A DNA stretch of 64,000 nucleotides from Planctomycetota bacterium (GCA_016208685.1 JACQXM010000032.1:1-64000), one strand, 5' to 3'; positions 18,527-27,103 are shown, numbered from the stretch's first letter. Notes: generated by a model not told the origin, from the letters alone. Program-made: numbers and translations.

Positions 18527-18702
18527 ACCACAGGACGCGATAGCGCAATGCAGGCCGGGCACGGCAACGCCCGACGGCGCGGCGGCGGTGTCCCGGCGCG
18601 GCCGTGGCGATGGAGGACGCCGCCCCGCTTCGAGCGCCGTTGGTTTGCCAGCACCGCGCGTACGGTTCCATGAAGCGTCCGCCGGCGGGAGGAGTCTATA
18701 TT

Positions 18703-19113
18703 ATGCCCGGAGAACACATACTGGTCATCGACGACGACCCTGACATGCGCGAGGCCTTGCGGCTGATCCTCGAACCTGCGGGTTACCGGCTTTCCGCTTG
18801 CGCCACCGGGCCCGAGGGCCTCAGTGCCATCCGCAAAGAGCCACCGGATCTGCTGTTGCTGGACGTCATGCTCGCCTCGCCGTCGGAGGGCTTTCATCTG
18901 GCGTACGAACTGAAGAACGACGAGGTCCTGCAGCGCATCCCGATCATCATGATTTCGGCCATCGGGCAGCGGATGGGGATGGACTTCGCCCGCGAACTCG
19001 GAAGCGACTACCTGCCTGTCGAGCGCTTCCTCGACAAGCCGCTCAAGGCGGATGTCGTGCTGACCGCCGTACGCCAAACGCTGGCCCGCAGTACTGGCAA
19101 AGCGGCAACGTAG
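18703..19113 (+). CDS. Single-domain response regulator (receiver)
   Basis: CheY-like protein of 136 residues with no output domain. Acidic residues D10-D12, phospho-acceptor D54 (LLLLDVML) and the conserved Lys in FLDKPLKAD are all present, so it should be phosphorylatable. GGGAGGAG lies eight bases before the ATG. It sits between hypE and hydB on the same strand. A receiver inside a hydrogenase locus suggests signal relay tied to H2 metabolism, perhaps from the globin kinase, but the partner cannot be read from sequence. Confidence 0.88.
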   Translation: MPGEHILVIDDDPDMREALRLILEPAGYRLSACATGPEGLSAIRKEPPDLLLLDVMLASPSEGFHLAYELKNDEVLQRIPIIMISAIGQRMGMDFARELGSDYLPVERFLDKPLKADVVLTAVRQTLARSTGKAAT

Positions 19114-19241
19114 CCGGATCGGCGCAGCACGGGGTTTATCCGCTACCCGACAGGATCCGGTCCCGATGCGGTGCCGATAACGCCCGGGCCGCGGCCCGCA
19201 GGCACCACGTGGCGTGAAATCGCGATCCGGCGCCACGCGTC

Positions 19242-19257
19242 AGGAACGCCACTTGCA
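19242..19257 (+). promoter_or_regulatory. Sigma-54-like promoter upstream of hydB
   Basis: AGGAAC-N5-TTGCA has a perfect -12 half and the GG/GC pair at the correct 12-base distance; the -24 half matches at four of six positions. Predicted transcription start is near 19268, about 95 bases before hydB. It lies in the 250-base gap after the receiver gene. It is weaker than the nifJ site but compatible with control by the same activator. Confidence 0.45.
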
Positions 19258-19363
19258 GCCCATTCTCACGGCGGCCCCCCGGGAGCGGTCGAGCGGCTGC
19301 CTGGCGCGATCACCCGCGGACGTAACACCACCCCGCGGCGGTGCCCGAAAGAAAGGCGCGGCC

Positions 19364-20416
19364 ATGTTGGATCGAGTCGTCCACCGGACGGACTTGTCAG
19401 CGCTGATTGACGAACTGGCGCGGACCCGGCGGATCGTCGGCCCAGTGAAGCACGAGGACCGCTTCTTCTACGAAGCGGTGGATCGCGCCGGCCGGCTGGA
19501 CCTGGACTTCACTTATTGCGTGTACAGCCCCAAGGCCCAGCTCCTGCCGCCCAAGGAGACCCTGCTCACCTTCGACCGCACCACTGGCAACTTCACCTGC
19601 CACCCGCTGTACGACGAGCGCCCGACGGTCCTGGCCGGCGTACATCCGTGCGACCTGCACGCCATCAAGCTGCTGGACCACGTGTTCGGCGCCGAGCATG
19701 CGGACGAGCAGTACCTGTCGCGCCGGCGGCACATGTTCTTGATCGGGATCGACTGCCCGCACCCGTGCACAGCGGGCGTGTTCTGCCGCGACATGCATGC
19801 CCATGTAGCCGACAGCGGCTTCGATCTGATGTGCTATCCGCTGGAGCGTGACCAGGCGGGCCGCACCGTGCGCTACGGCGTACAGGTGGGTACAACCGCC
19901 GGCCAGGAGGCGATCCTGTACGGGCGGGTGGGGACGCCGCCCACGCCCGAGGCCGAGCAGCACCTTGCCCGCTACCAGGCGGAAAAAGACCGGGCGTTTC
20001 CCAAAGCCATACCCGTGGATTCCGCCGGGCTGCCGGGCCTGCTGGCGAAAAGCTACGACTCGCTGCTGTGGGAGGCAACGGCGCGGCGCTGTTACTCCTG
20101 CGGAAGCTGCAACCTGGTGTGCCCCACCTGCTACTGCTTCGACATACACGACGACGGCGCTCTGGGTGGAAACGGCGGCGAACGGGTGCGGGAGTGGGAC
20201 GGCTGCCAACTGCGCGGCTTCGCGGAGGTGGCCGGGCCGCACAACTTCCGCCCCAAGCCCGGCTCTCGGTTGCGGCATCGCGTGTTCCGCAAGGGCAAGT
20301 GGATCCTGGAGCGCACCGGGCTGCCCGGTTGCGTGGGGTGTGCGCGGTGCGACCGGGCCTGCACCGCCAGGATCAGTCTCGTGGACATGTACAAACAGCT
20401 TGCCGAGGAGGTGTGA
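19364..20416 (+). CDS. hydB: [NiFe]-hydrogenase group 3b beta subunit (Fe-S protein)
   Basis: Electron-transfer subunit of 350 residues of the cytosolic NAD(P)-linked hydrogenase/sulfhydrogenase family, related to anaerobic sulfite reductase subunit A. The C-terminal part has two ferredoxin-type cluster motifs, CYSCGSCNLVCPTC and CVGCARCDRACTA, each with an odd fourth ligand spacing typical of the family. The N-terminal 220 residues (GVHPCDLHAIKLLD) form the conserved leading domain. GAAAGG precedes the ATG at seven bases; an upstream extension of 50 residues is rejected. It passes electrons between the delta/alpha module and the flavin gamma subunit, which starts two bases after its stop. 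Confidence 0.93.
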   Translation: MLDRVVHRTDLSALIDELARTRRIVGPVKHEDRFFYEAVDRAGRLDLDFTYCVYSPKAQLLPPKETLLTFDRTTGNFTCHPLYDERPTVLAGVHPCDLHAIKLLDHVFGAEHADEQYLSRRRHMFLIGIDCPHPCTAGVFCRDMHAHVADSGFDLMCYPLERDQAGRTVRYGVQVGTTAGQEAILYGRVGTPPTPEAEQHLARYQAEKDRAFPKAIPVDSAGLPGLLAKSYDSLLWEATARRCYSCGSCNLVCPTCYCFDIHDDGALGGNGGERVREWDGCQLRGFAEVAGPHNFRPKPGSRLRHRVFRKGKWILERTGLPGCVGCARCDRACTARISLVDMYKQLAEEV

Positions 20417-20417
20417 G

Positions 20418-21269
20418 GTGATCGCCGAGCGAACCAAGCGAGCGGCGCGGCCCAGCCTCTACGAGCCCGTAGTCGCCCGCATCCGCAGCGTAACCAAGCA
20501 AACAGACAGCGAGATGCTGTTCGACATCGCGCTGCCGGAGGGGCGCCCGCTGGGACACCAACCGGGGCAGTTCGTGCAGGTGCTGGTCCCCGGCGTGGGC
20601 GAGTGCCCCATCTCGATCTGTACTTCCCCGACGCGGGCGGACAGCTTCGGATTGTGCGTGCGCCGCGTGGGCGACGTCACCGCGCACCTGCACGGCCTGG
20701 GCGCGGGAGACACGGTGGGCATTCGCGGCCCGCTGGGGCGCGGGTTCAACCTCGCGGAGTTCATCGGACGCGACGTGCTCATCGTCGCCGGCGGACTGGG
20801 ATTGGCACCGGTGCGTTCGCTGATCCAGTACATTCTCGACGAGCGCGCCAACTTCGGACGCTTCAGCCTGCTCTACGGCGCCCGGAACCCCTCGGAACTC
20901 CTCTTTCGCGCCGACCTGGTGCGCTGGCGTGAGCGCAAGGACATGAACTTCCATGTCACCGTCGACAAACCCGACGACGACTGGCGGGGGCACAGCGGCG
21001 TGGTGACCACGCTCTTTCGCGAACTGCCGGCGCTGGACCCTTCCACGCGGGTGGTAGTCGTCGGACCGCCGGTGATGTTCAAGTTCGTGGTGCTTGAGGT
21101 CCTCGCCCGTCGCATCCCGCAGAAGCAGTTGTACTGCTCGCTGGAGCGGCGGATGAAGTGCGGCGTGGGCAAGTGCGGCCACTGCCAGGTGAACCACGTG
21201 TACGTGTGCATGGAAGGACCGGTGTTCACCTACGGGGAACTCAAGGCGATCCGGGAGGCCTTCGAATGA
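20418..21269 (+). CDS. hydG: [NiFe]-hydrogenase group 3b gamma subunit (FAD/NAD(P)-binding)
   Basis: Diaphorase subunit of 283 residues of the ferredoxin-NADP reductase superfamily. FAD-binding barrel: PGQFVQVLVPG and CPISICTSP. NAD(P)-binding half: IVAGGLGLAPVRSLI and VVVGPPVMFKF. At the C-terminus CSLERRMKCGVGKCGHC and a later Cys bind a [2Fe-2S] cluster, as in dihydroorotate dehydrogenase B electron-transfer proteins. The GTG start follows GAGGAGG by a few bases and lies two bases after the hydB stop; the long open frame further upstream is out of context. The stop overlaps the hydD start (ATGA). Confidence 0.93.
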   Translation: MIAERTKRAARPSLYEPVVARIRSVTKQTDSEMLFDIALPEGRPLGHQPGQFVQVLVPGVGECPISICTSPTRADSFGLCVRRVGDVTAHLHGLGAGDTVGIRGPLGRGFNLAEFIGRDVLIVAGGLGLAPVRSLIQYILDERANFGRFSLLYGARNPSELLFRADLVRWRERKDMNFHVTVDKPDDDWRGHSGVVTTLFRELPALDPSTRVVVVGPPVMFKFVVLEVLARRIPQKQLYCSLERRMKCGVGKCGHCQVNHVYVCMEGPVFTYGELKAIREAFE

Positions 21270-22009
21270 AGCCGCGCATCGCCATCTTCAGCCTCACCGG
21301 CTGCGAGGGCTGCTCGCTCGCCATCCTGGAGCTGGAAGACCAACTTCTTGCCGTCCTGGACGCCGTGGAGATCGTCAACTTCCGCGAGGGCATGACCGAG
21401 CGCGCCTGGGACATCGACATCGGGTTCGTCGACGGAGCGGTTTCCACGCCCGGCGACGAAGCGGAAATCCGGCATTATCGTGAGTCCTGCAAGGTCCTGG
21501 TCGCCATCGGCGCCTGTGCCTGCCTGGGCGGGATCAACACCCTGAAGAACCACCAGCTCGCGGCGGAGTACCGCGGGTACGTCTACGGCGAGCGCGCCGC
21601 GTGGTTCCCCACCACGGCGGCGCGGCCGATCGCGGCGGTGGTGAAGGTCGACTATGAGCTGCCCGGCTGTCCCATGGTCAAGGAGGAGTTCCTGCGCTTC
21701 GTGAAGCATCTGCTCGCCGGGCGGCAATTCCGCCTGCCGGATTACGCGGTGTGCGTGGAGTGCAAGAAACGGGGCAACCCGTGCCTCTACGACCGCGGTG
21801 TCGTGTGTCTGGGACCGATGACCCGCGCCGGTTGCGACGCCATCTGCCCCACCTATGGGTCGAAATGCGAGGCGTGTCGGGGCATCGTCAGCCCCGAGGC
21901 GCTCGCCGCCGCAGCGCTGAACCTGCGGGACCAGTACCACGTGCCGCAGGAAGAAGTTCTGGCGGGCCTGCGCCTCTACGGAGCGTACCAGGAGGAGAAA
22001 CTGCCCTGA
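21266..22009 (+). CDS. hydD: [NiFe]-hydrogenase group 3b delta (small) subunit
   Basis: Hydrogenase small subunit of 247 residues without Tat signal, as expected for a cytosolic enzyme. Proximal cluster ligands lie in TGCEGCSLAIL, GACACLGG and PGCPMVKEE. The C-terminal part is Cys-rich (CVECKKRGNPC, CLGPMTRAGC, CEACRG) for further clusters. It resembles NuoB-type proteins, but the neighbours show it is a hydrogenase subunit. It overlaps the gamma gene by 4 bases and is followed by the catalytic subunit after about 100 bases. Confidence 0.95.
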   Translation: MKPRIAIFSLTGCEGCSLAILELEDQLLAVLDAVEIVNFREGMTERAWDIDIGFVDGAVSTPGDEAEIRHYRESCKVLVAIGACACLGGINTLKNHQLAAEYRGYVYGERAAWFPTTAARPIAAVVKVDYELPGCPMVKEEFLRFVKHLLAGRQFRLPDYAVCVECKKRGNPCLYDRGVVCLGPMTRAGCDAICPTYGSKCEACRGIVSPEALAAAALNLRDQYHVPQEEVLAGLRLYGAYQEEKLP

Positions 22010-22111
22010 CGGCGCCCCCCCATCGAACGCCGGCCCGCGCGCCTGCCGCGGCGGGCGGGATGATGTCGCCGGGGACGGTCCGCCGCGGCTTGAGTGCCGG
22101 GAGTGACATCC

Positions 22112-23419
22112 GTGCGCAACGTTACCATTGATGTCAAACATGTGACACGCCTGGAGGGGCATGGGAACCTCGCCGTCCGGGTTCGCGACGGGGAGATCAC
22201 CAGCCTGCAACTCGCCATCGTGGAGAGCCCGCGCTTCTTCGAGTCCTTTCTCCGCGGCCGGATGTACGACGAAGCCCCGCACATTACCTGCCGCATCTGC
22301 GGCATCTGCTCCGTCGGTCACACCACCGCTTCGGTTAAAGGCATCGAGGCCGCCTGCGGCATCGAGGTCAGCGACCAGACGATCCTGCTGCGAAAGCTGC
22401 TTTTTTTCGGGGAGCAGATCCAAAGCCACGTGCTGCACCTGTACTTCCTGGCCGTCCCGGACTTCCTGGGCGTCGGTTCGGTTATTCCGCTGGCGGCGAC
22501 GCATCCCGACGTCGTCCGCCGCGCCTTGCGCATGAAGAAGCTGGCCAACGACCTCTGCGCCGCCGTGGGCGGGCGGCACATCCACCCCATCGCCATGCAC
22601 GTGGGCGGCTTTACGCACACGCCCTCGGACGAAGAGCTTCTGGGCCTCAAACGCCGCCTGGAAGCCAGCCGGGCCGACCTCGCCGAAACCGCAGCGCTGT
22701 TCAAACAACTGCAAGTGCCGGCGCTGCTGCGCGATACGGAGTACGTGGCCTTGAAGGTAACCGGCAACGGCGAGTACGCCTTCTACGACGGTGAGATTGT
22801 CTCCACCAAAGACCCCTCCCCCACCAAACCCGCAGACTACCGCAACCGGATTGTCGAATCCGTCGTGGAACACTCCGCCGCCAAGCACTGCCGCTCGCCG
22901 CAATCGCCGTCCTACGCCGTCGGCGCCCTGGCGCGGTTCAACAACAACCACGGGCAACTACATCCGGCGGCGCGGAACGTGGCCGGCGAAGTCGGCCTGA
23001 AAGCTCCTTGCCGCAACCCGTTTCACAACAACACGGCGCAACTCGTGGAAACGGTGCACTGCATCGAAAGCTCCATTGCGCTCATCGACACCATGCTGCA
23101 ACACGGCCTGAAGGCCGAACCCTGTGTTCGGCCGCAGCGCTTCGACCGCGGGGTCGGACTGGCCGAAGTCCCGCGGGGACTCCTCGTTCACGAGTACATG
23201 CTCGACGACCGGGGCCGGATCGAGAACGCCAACCTCATCATCCCTACCGGGCAGAACCTGGCGAACATCGAGGCCGACATGCGCGCCATCGTGCCCGCCA
23301 TGCTGGAGGCCGGTAGCAGTAAGGAGGAGATCACGCTGCGGCTGGAGATGCTCATCCGCGCGTACGACCCCTGCATCTCGTGCGCCACGCATTTTCTCGA
23401 CATCGAATGGGTGGACTGA
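22112..23419 (+). CDS. hydA: [NiFe]-hydrogenase group 3b alpha (large, catalytic) subunit
   Basis: Catalytic subunit of 435 residues. The L1 motif CRICGIC and L2 motif DPCISCATH supply the four NiFe-binding cysteines C60, C63, C421 and C424. Eight residues follow the final His (FLDIEWVD), the C-terminal peptide normally removed after nickel insertion, and a protease gene follows directly. RLEGHG, HIHPIAMHVGGFTHTP and NNHGQLHPAARN are typical of group 3 enzymes. The GTG at 22112 has GGGAG eight bases upstream; GTG 22094 would add six residues. The complex would couple H2 oxidation or evolution to NAD(P), and in archaeal relatives also reduces sulfur. Confidence 0.97.
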   Translation: MRNVTIDVKHVTRLEGHGNLAVRVRDGEITSLQLAIVESPRFFESFLRGRMYDEAPHITCRICGICSVGHTTASVKGIEAACGIEVSDQTILLRKLLFFGEQIQSHVLHLYFLAVPDFLGVGSVIPLAATHPDVVRRALRMKKLANDLCAAVGGRHIHPIAMHVGGFTHTPSDEELLGLKRRLEASRADLAETAALFKQLQVPALLRDTEYVALKVTGNGEYAFYDGEIVSTKDPSPTKPADYRNRIVESVVEHSAAKHCRSPQSPSYAVGALARFNNNHGQLHPAARNVAGEVGLKAPCRNPFHNNTAQLVETVHCIESSIALIDTMLQHGLKAEPCVRPQRFDRGVGLAEVPRGLLVHEYMLDDRGRIENANLIIPTGQNLANIEADMRAIVPAMLEAGSSKEEITLRLEMLIRAYDPCISCATHFLDIEWVD

Positions 23420-23925
23420 TGACCGCGCGCGTGCGCATCGTCGGTTGCGGCCGGTGGTCGATGAGCGACGACCAGGCCGGGCTGCACGTCGCCGAGCGGC
23501 TCGCGGAACGGCTTGGGGACCTCAAGGAATGCGCGTGCACGGCTACCGAGTCGCCGGCCGACGTGTTGACAGAATCGGACGCGCCGGAGGTCGAGCTCCT
23601 CGTGGTGATCGACGCCGCCCGCGCCGACCCGATGCACGCCCCCGGCGGCTTCACACGCATCATCTACCGTGACGCAAAAGGGGCGCGGGTTTCCCTGCCT
23701 TCTTCCCGTCAGGACACCCACACGCTGGGGGTAGCCACAAGCCTTGCGCTCGCTGAGCACGTGGGTGGCCTTCCGGACGCGGTATGGGTGTATGTGGTAT
23801 TCGGCAGCCGGTTTGAGCGCGGGTTTTCCCCAGGCCCCGAAGTAGAGCGTGCCTTGCCGCGGTTGTGTGGTATAATCGAGCGTGACGTCCGCGACTGGCT
23901 GGGGGCGCGGCCATGCATGAGCTAA
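23419..23925 (+). CDS. Hydrogenase maturation endopeptidase
   Basis: Protease of 168 residues of the HyaD/HycI family that trims the large subunit after Ni insertion. The N-terminal segment IVGCGRWSMSDDQAGLHVAERL fits the family GxGN...DDxxG pattern, with the first-position Asn replaced by Arg, and the later HTLGVATSLAL corresponds to the second metal-binding region. The ATG overlaps the hydA stop (TGATG). Its end overlaps hypA by 13 bases. The presence of a cleavable tail on hydA supports the function. Confidence 0.88.
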   Translation: MTARVRIVGCGRWSMSDDQAGLHVAERLAERLGDLKECACTATESPADVLTESDAPEVELLVVIDAARADPMHAPGGFTRIIYRDAKGARVSLPSSRQDTHTLGVATSLALAEHVGGLPDAVWVYVVFGSRFERGFSPGPEVERALPRLCGIIERDVRDWLGARPCMS

Positions 23926-24335
23926 CCATCGCCCAGTCAATTCTCGAGACCTCGATCGCGCACGCCTGCGAGGCGCGAGCGACGCGAATCCTCCGCATCC
24001 GCTGCCGCGTTGGTTGGCTTCGGCAGGTGGAGGCATCCCTGCTGGCGGAGGCGTTCGAGGTCGCCAAGACCGACACCATAGCGGCCGGCGCGGTCCTGGA
24101 GGCGGACTGTGTTGGCACGGAACTTGCATGTGCCGCGTGCGGCCGGCGGAGCCTGCTGACCGGCGGGGAGTTGATCTGCCCTGCCTGCGGATCGGGGGAC
24201 GTCGCAGCCCACGGGGGCGACGAACTGGAGTTGACCTCACTGGAAGTAGAGGTGCCCGATGAAGATCGAGGTCCTGCGCAAGAGTCTCCTGGCAACCAAC
24301 GAGCGGGCTGCGGAGGAGAACCGCAGTTTGTTTGA
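23913..24335 (+). CDS. hypA: Hydrogenase nickel incorporation protein HypA
   Basis: Nickel chaperone of 140 residues starting MHELTIAQSI, where His2 is the nickel ligand. The zinc site is complete: C73, C76, C89 and C92 (CAACG...CPACG). The normal family end is near residue 115; here about 25 further residues are read through the start of hypB, giving an unusually large 77-base overlap. The start lies 13 bases inside the protease gene. It works with HypB to load Ni into hydA. Confidence 0.94.
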   Translation: MHELTIAQSILETSIAHACEARATRILRIRCRVGWLRQVEASLLAEAFEVAKTDTIAAGAVLEADCVGTELACAACGRRSLLTGGELICPACGSGDVAAHGGDELELTSLEVEVPDEDRGPAQESPGNQRAGCGGEPQFV

Positions 24336-24975
24336 CCGGCATGGAACGGTCGCGGTCAACCTGATGGGCGGAGCGGGGTGCGGGAAGACGTCCCTGCTGG
24401 AGAGCATCATTCCCCAACTGCGTCCACGATGGTCGGTGGGCGTCCTGGAAGGGGATATCGCCACCACCCGCGACGCCGAGCGCATCGCAGCGCTGGGCGT
24501 ACCCGTGGTGCAGATCCTCACAGAAGGCGGGTGTCACCTGACGGCCAGCCTGGTGCAACATGCCCTGGAGCGGATGCCGCTGGAGGGGATGGACATCCTG
24601 TTCATCGAGAACGTCGGAAACCCCATCTGCCCCGCGAACTTCGATCTGGGCGAGCACCACCGGGTCGCGGTGCTTAGCGTCACGGAGGGCGACGACAAGC
24701 CCCTGAAGTACCCCTACCTGTTCAAGGTCGCCGACTTGGTGGTCGTCAGTAAGGCCGACCTGCTGTCGGCGACGGACTTCGACGTCGAGGAGGCATCACG
24801 CCGGATTCGAACGTTCGACCCCTGCAAGCCGATAATGGTAACCAGCGCCCGGACCTTCGGCATGACGGACCTCGTCGCGGAATGGTTCGAGGCCCGGATC
24901 CCCGGCTACTGCGCGGACGCCGTGGATCAACGGGAGCTGGCGACGACGCTCCCCGCGGAAGTCTGGTTCGGCTGA
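24259..24975 (+). CDS. hypB: Hydrogenase nickel incorporation GTPase HypB
   Basis: GTPase of 238 residues that drives nickel transfer. The P-loop GGAGCGKTSL starts at residue 37; other motifs are LEGDIATTRDAERI, ENVGNPICPANFDLG (switch region), and the guanine-specificity VVSKADLL. It lacks the His-rich nickel-storage stretch and the N-terminal CxxCGC motif seen in some HypBs. It overlaps hypA by 77 bases and is the last gene of the hydrogenase run. Confidence 0.96.
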   Translation: MKIEVLRKSLLATNERAAEENRSLFDRHGTVAVNLMGGAGCGKTSLLESIIPQLRPRWSVGVLEGDIATTRDAERIAALGVPVVQILTEGGCHLTASLVQHALERMPLEGMDILFIENVGNPICPANFDLGEHHRVAVLSVTEGDDKPLKYPYLFKVADLVVVSKADLLSATDFDVEEASRRIRTFDPCKPIMVTSARTFGMTDLVAEWFEARIPGYCADAVDQRELATTLPAEVWFG

Positions 24976-25379
24976 CGCGGCGTCGTAGCGGGTTTCTCGG
25001 GCGGCACGGCCAGGAAAAGCGATGTGATGCCGGCGGAGCGTTCGCCCGCGCGCGGCGGCGCGGGGCTCAGTTACGGTGCGCCACTTGACCGATCAGGCGG
25101 CCAGGAAGCATATACGTCCCCGGCGCCAACGAGCGTCAACCTCGCGGCGTCGTCCAAGCCGTGATCCCGACGTGATCGGGGGATCCTCTTCCGCGCTGCG
25201 CCGGCTCAGGCCGCGGTCTTGTGCGGCGGCGGTGGGAACAGGCGCTCCTCGTGCAGTTTGTTTCGCGGGCCGCGTGAGTGGCGCGCGGCGCGAAGTTGGA
25301 GAGTCCGGAGCTCGCCCCAGGCCGCGGCATCGAACGCCGCCGACCGCAGGTGGGCCATGACAACCAGGGAGCTGCTTGA
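24976..25379. other. Intergenic region between hypB and the octaheme cytochrome gene
   Basis: This 404-base gap holds no gene I can support. It contains a sigma-70-like promoter candidate at 25085-25114. A weak sigma-54-like match (TGGAGA-N5-GAGCT, starting near 25297) has correct spacing but poor half-sites. There is no obvious terminator after hypB. Confidence 0.5.
25085..25114 (+). promoter_or_regulatory. Sigma-70-like promoter candidate for the octaheme gene
   Basis: TTGACC (-35) is separated by 18 bases from CATATA (-10 candidate). It is the only good -35 match in the gap before the octaheme gene and would give a leader of about 260 bases. Pattern match only. Confidence 0.3.
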
Positions 25380-26978
25380 ATGTCGTTGAAGGTGAGTCGA
25401 ATCGCGGTGATTGGCGGTAGTCTGGCGCTGGGTGTGGCGCTGGTGATGGTGGCGGGAACGGAGTCGCGCAACCAGCCATCGTTCACGGAAACGGCGCTGG
25501 CGGCCGAGCCCGCTTCCCCCTCGGCTGAAAGTCAGCAATGCATCGACTGCCACGACAAGTCCAACCCGGGCATCGTCTCCCACTGGCGCGGCAGCACCCA
25601 CGCGCGCCGGGGGATCGGCTGCGTCGAGTGTCACGAGGCCGAGAAAGGTGACGTGGACGGCTACGACCACTACGGCGCGCACATCGCCACCGTGGTCACC
25701 CCCAGGGACTGCTCCGAGTGTCATGCCAAGGAAGCCGAGGAATTCGCCGAGAGCCATCACGCCGCCGGCGGCAACATCCTGGCGTCCCTGGACAACTTCC
25801 TCGCCGAGACGGTCGAGGGCGCCCGCGCGCCGTTCAACCCCCATTCCCCCACTCCCGGCCGCCCGGATGCAGCCAGCGTCAACGGCATGGCCAGCGCCCA
25901 GCTCGGCTGCATGCAATGCCACGGCAGCAAGGTAGCGCTCCAGTCCACCGACGGCGGCATGCTGAACGTCGACGACTTCAAGCCCGATTCCGACGGCAAG
26001 CCGACCAACCCCGATGCCGTCGCCAAGGTGGCCCGCCACCCGGACGGACGGCCGCTCTACCACCCCGGCACCTGGCCCAACACCGGTATCGGGCGCCTGA
26101 ACCTCGACGGTTCCCGCGGCTCCTGTTCCGCCTGCCACAGCCGGCACGACTTCTCGCCCCGCCGCGCGCGGCAGCCGGAAAACTGCGGCAAATGCCACCT
26201 GGGTCCGGATCATCCCCAGGAGGAGATCTACAACGAATCCAAGCACGGGGTGGCCTATCGTGACCTCCGGGAGAAGATGAACCTGGATGCTCCGCGCTGG
26301 GTGCTGGGAGTCGACTACTCCCAGGCGCCGACCTGCGCCACCTGCCACATGTCCGGCCACACCAGGAACGGCGGCGAAGTGACGCACGACCCGGGCCTCC
26401 GTATCTCCTGGACCAACCGGCCGCCCATCAGCCTGGTGATGGACACCGACGTCAACCATAAGGTGGTCAAGGAGACCGATCCGGAGAAGCGCCGGGCCCA
26501 GGTCCATGACACCTGGCAGGACAAGCGCGGCCGCATGAAGGAGGTCTGCTCGCACTGCCATACACCCGATTACGTCGACGGCTTCTACAAGCAGTACGAC
26601 GACCTGGTCGTGCTCTTCAACGAGAAGTTCGCCAAGCCGGGACAGGCGATCATGACCACGCTGTATGAACAGAAACTCATCTCCAGGGCGGACTTCGACG
26701 AGGAAATCGAGTGGACGTGGTTCTACCTGTGGCATCACGAGGGGCGCCGCGCCCGCCACGGTGCCAGTATGATGGCACCGGACTACACGCACTGGCACGG
26801 CATGTACGAGGTCGCGGAGCGCTTCTACCAGGAGCTGATCCCCCAGGCGCGGGAGATCGCGGCCCACGCCTCCGCCGGCGGCAGGCAGGCCGAAGCAGGC
26901 GCGGTCAACAAGGTGATCGACGAAGTGCTGGCGCGGCCGGAACACCAGTGGATCGGCAAGGCGGAGGCTAAGCGCTAG
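25380..26978 (+). CDS. Octaheme hydroxylamine oxidoreductase-like cytochrome c
   Basis: Periplasmic multiheme protein of 532 residues with an N-terminal signal peptide (IGGSLALGVALVMVAG, cleavage near AAEPA). Eight CxxCH sites lie at residues 54, 81, 111, 177, 249, 269, 319 and 390. The pattern and the C-terminal WHHEGRRARHGASMMAPDYTHWHG match the HAO family, not octaheme tetrathionate reductases. Y469 in APDYTHWHG is a candidate for the Tyr that cross-links the P460 heme in oxidative HAOs; if correct, hydroxylamine or hydrazine oxidation is possible, otherwise nitrite/hydroxylamine reduction. AGGGAG is eight bases before the ATG. It faces a membrane octaheme cytochrome that could connect it to the quinone pool. 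Confidence 0.92.
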   Translation: MSLKVSRIAVIGGSLALGVALVMVAGTESRNQPSFTETALAAEPASPSAESQQCIDCHDKSNPGIVSHWRGSTHARRGIGCVECHEAEKGDVDGYDHYGAHIATVVTPRDCSECHAKEAEEFAESHHAAGGNILASLDNFLAETVEGARAPFNPHSPTPGRPDAASVNGMASAQLGCMQCHGSKVALQSTDGGMLNVDDFKPDSDGKPTNPDAVAKVARHPDGRPLYHPGTWPNTGIGRLNLDGSRGSCSACHSRHDFSPRRARQPENCGKCHLGPDHPQEEIYNESKHGVAYRDLREKMNLDAPRWVLGVDYSQAPTCATCHMSGHTRNGGEVTHDPGLRISWTNRPPISLVMDTDVNHKVVKETDPEKRRAQVHDTWQDKRGRMKEVCSHCHTPDYVDGFYKQYDDLVVLFNEKFAKPGQAIMTTLYEQKLISRADFDEEIEWTWFYLWHHEGRRARHGASMMAPDYTHWHGMYEVAERFYQELIPQAREIAAHASAGGRQAEAGAVNKVIDEVLARPEHQWIGKAEAKR

Positions 26979-27103
26979 TGTAGTGTCTCGTTGATCGTTA
27001 CCCGTATCGAGCCGCGGGCTTCAAGCCCGCGCGGCCCCACGAGGGCCGAAAGTCCGCCACGAGAGCGATCCACCTACGGTTACGTAATCGCGATACACTA
27101 CAC
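26978..27103. repeat. MITE-like element with terminal inverted repeats
   Basis: A 126-base non-coding unit fills the gap between two convergent cytochrome genes. It starts GTGTAGTGTCTCG and ends CGATACACTACAC, 13-base ends that pair with one mismatch; complementarity continues imperfectly for about 30 bases inward. In the centre is a perfect hairpin GCGGGCTT-C-AAGCCCGC (27014-27030) that could also terminate transcription. The left end coincides with the TAG stop of the octaheme gene. It has no coding capacity, so any movement would need an enzyme in trans. Confidence 0.55.

Noticed and set aside
21266..23419. Respiratory complex I genes (nuoB/nuoD) instead of hydrogenase
   Set aside because: The large subunit has both CxxC NiFe ligand pairs and a cleavable tail, and the surrounding hyp genes fit hydrogenase only.
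25380..26978. Octaheme tetrathionate reductase instead of HAO-like
   Set aside because: The WHHEGRRARHGASMMAPDYTHWHG end and the heme spacing fit the HAO family.
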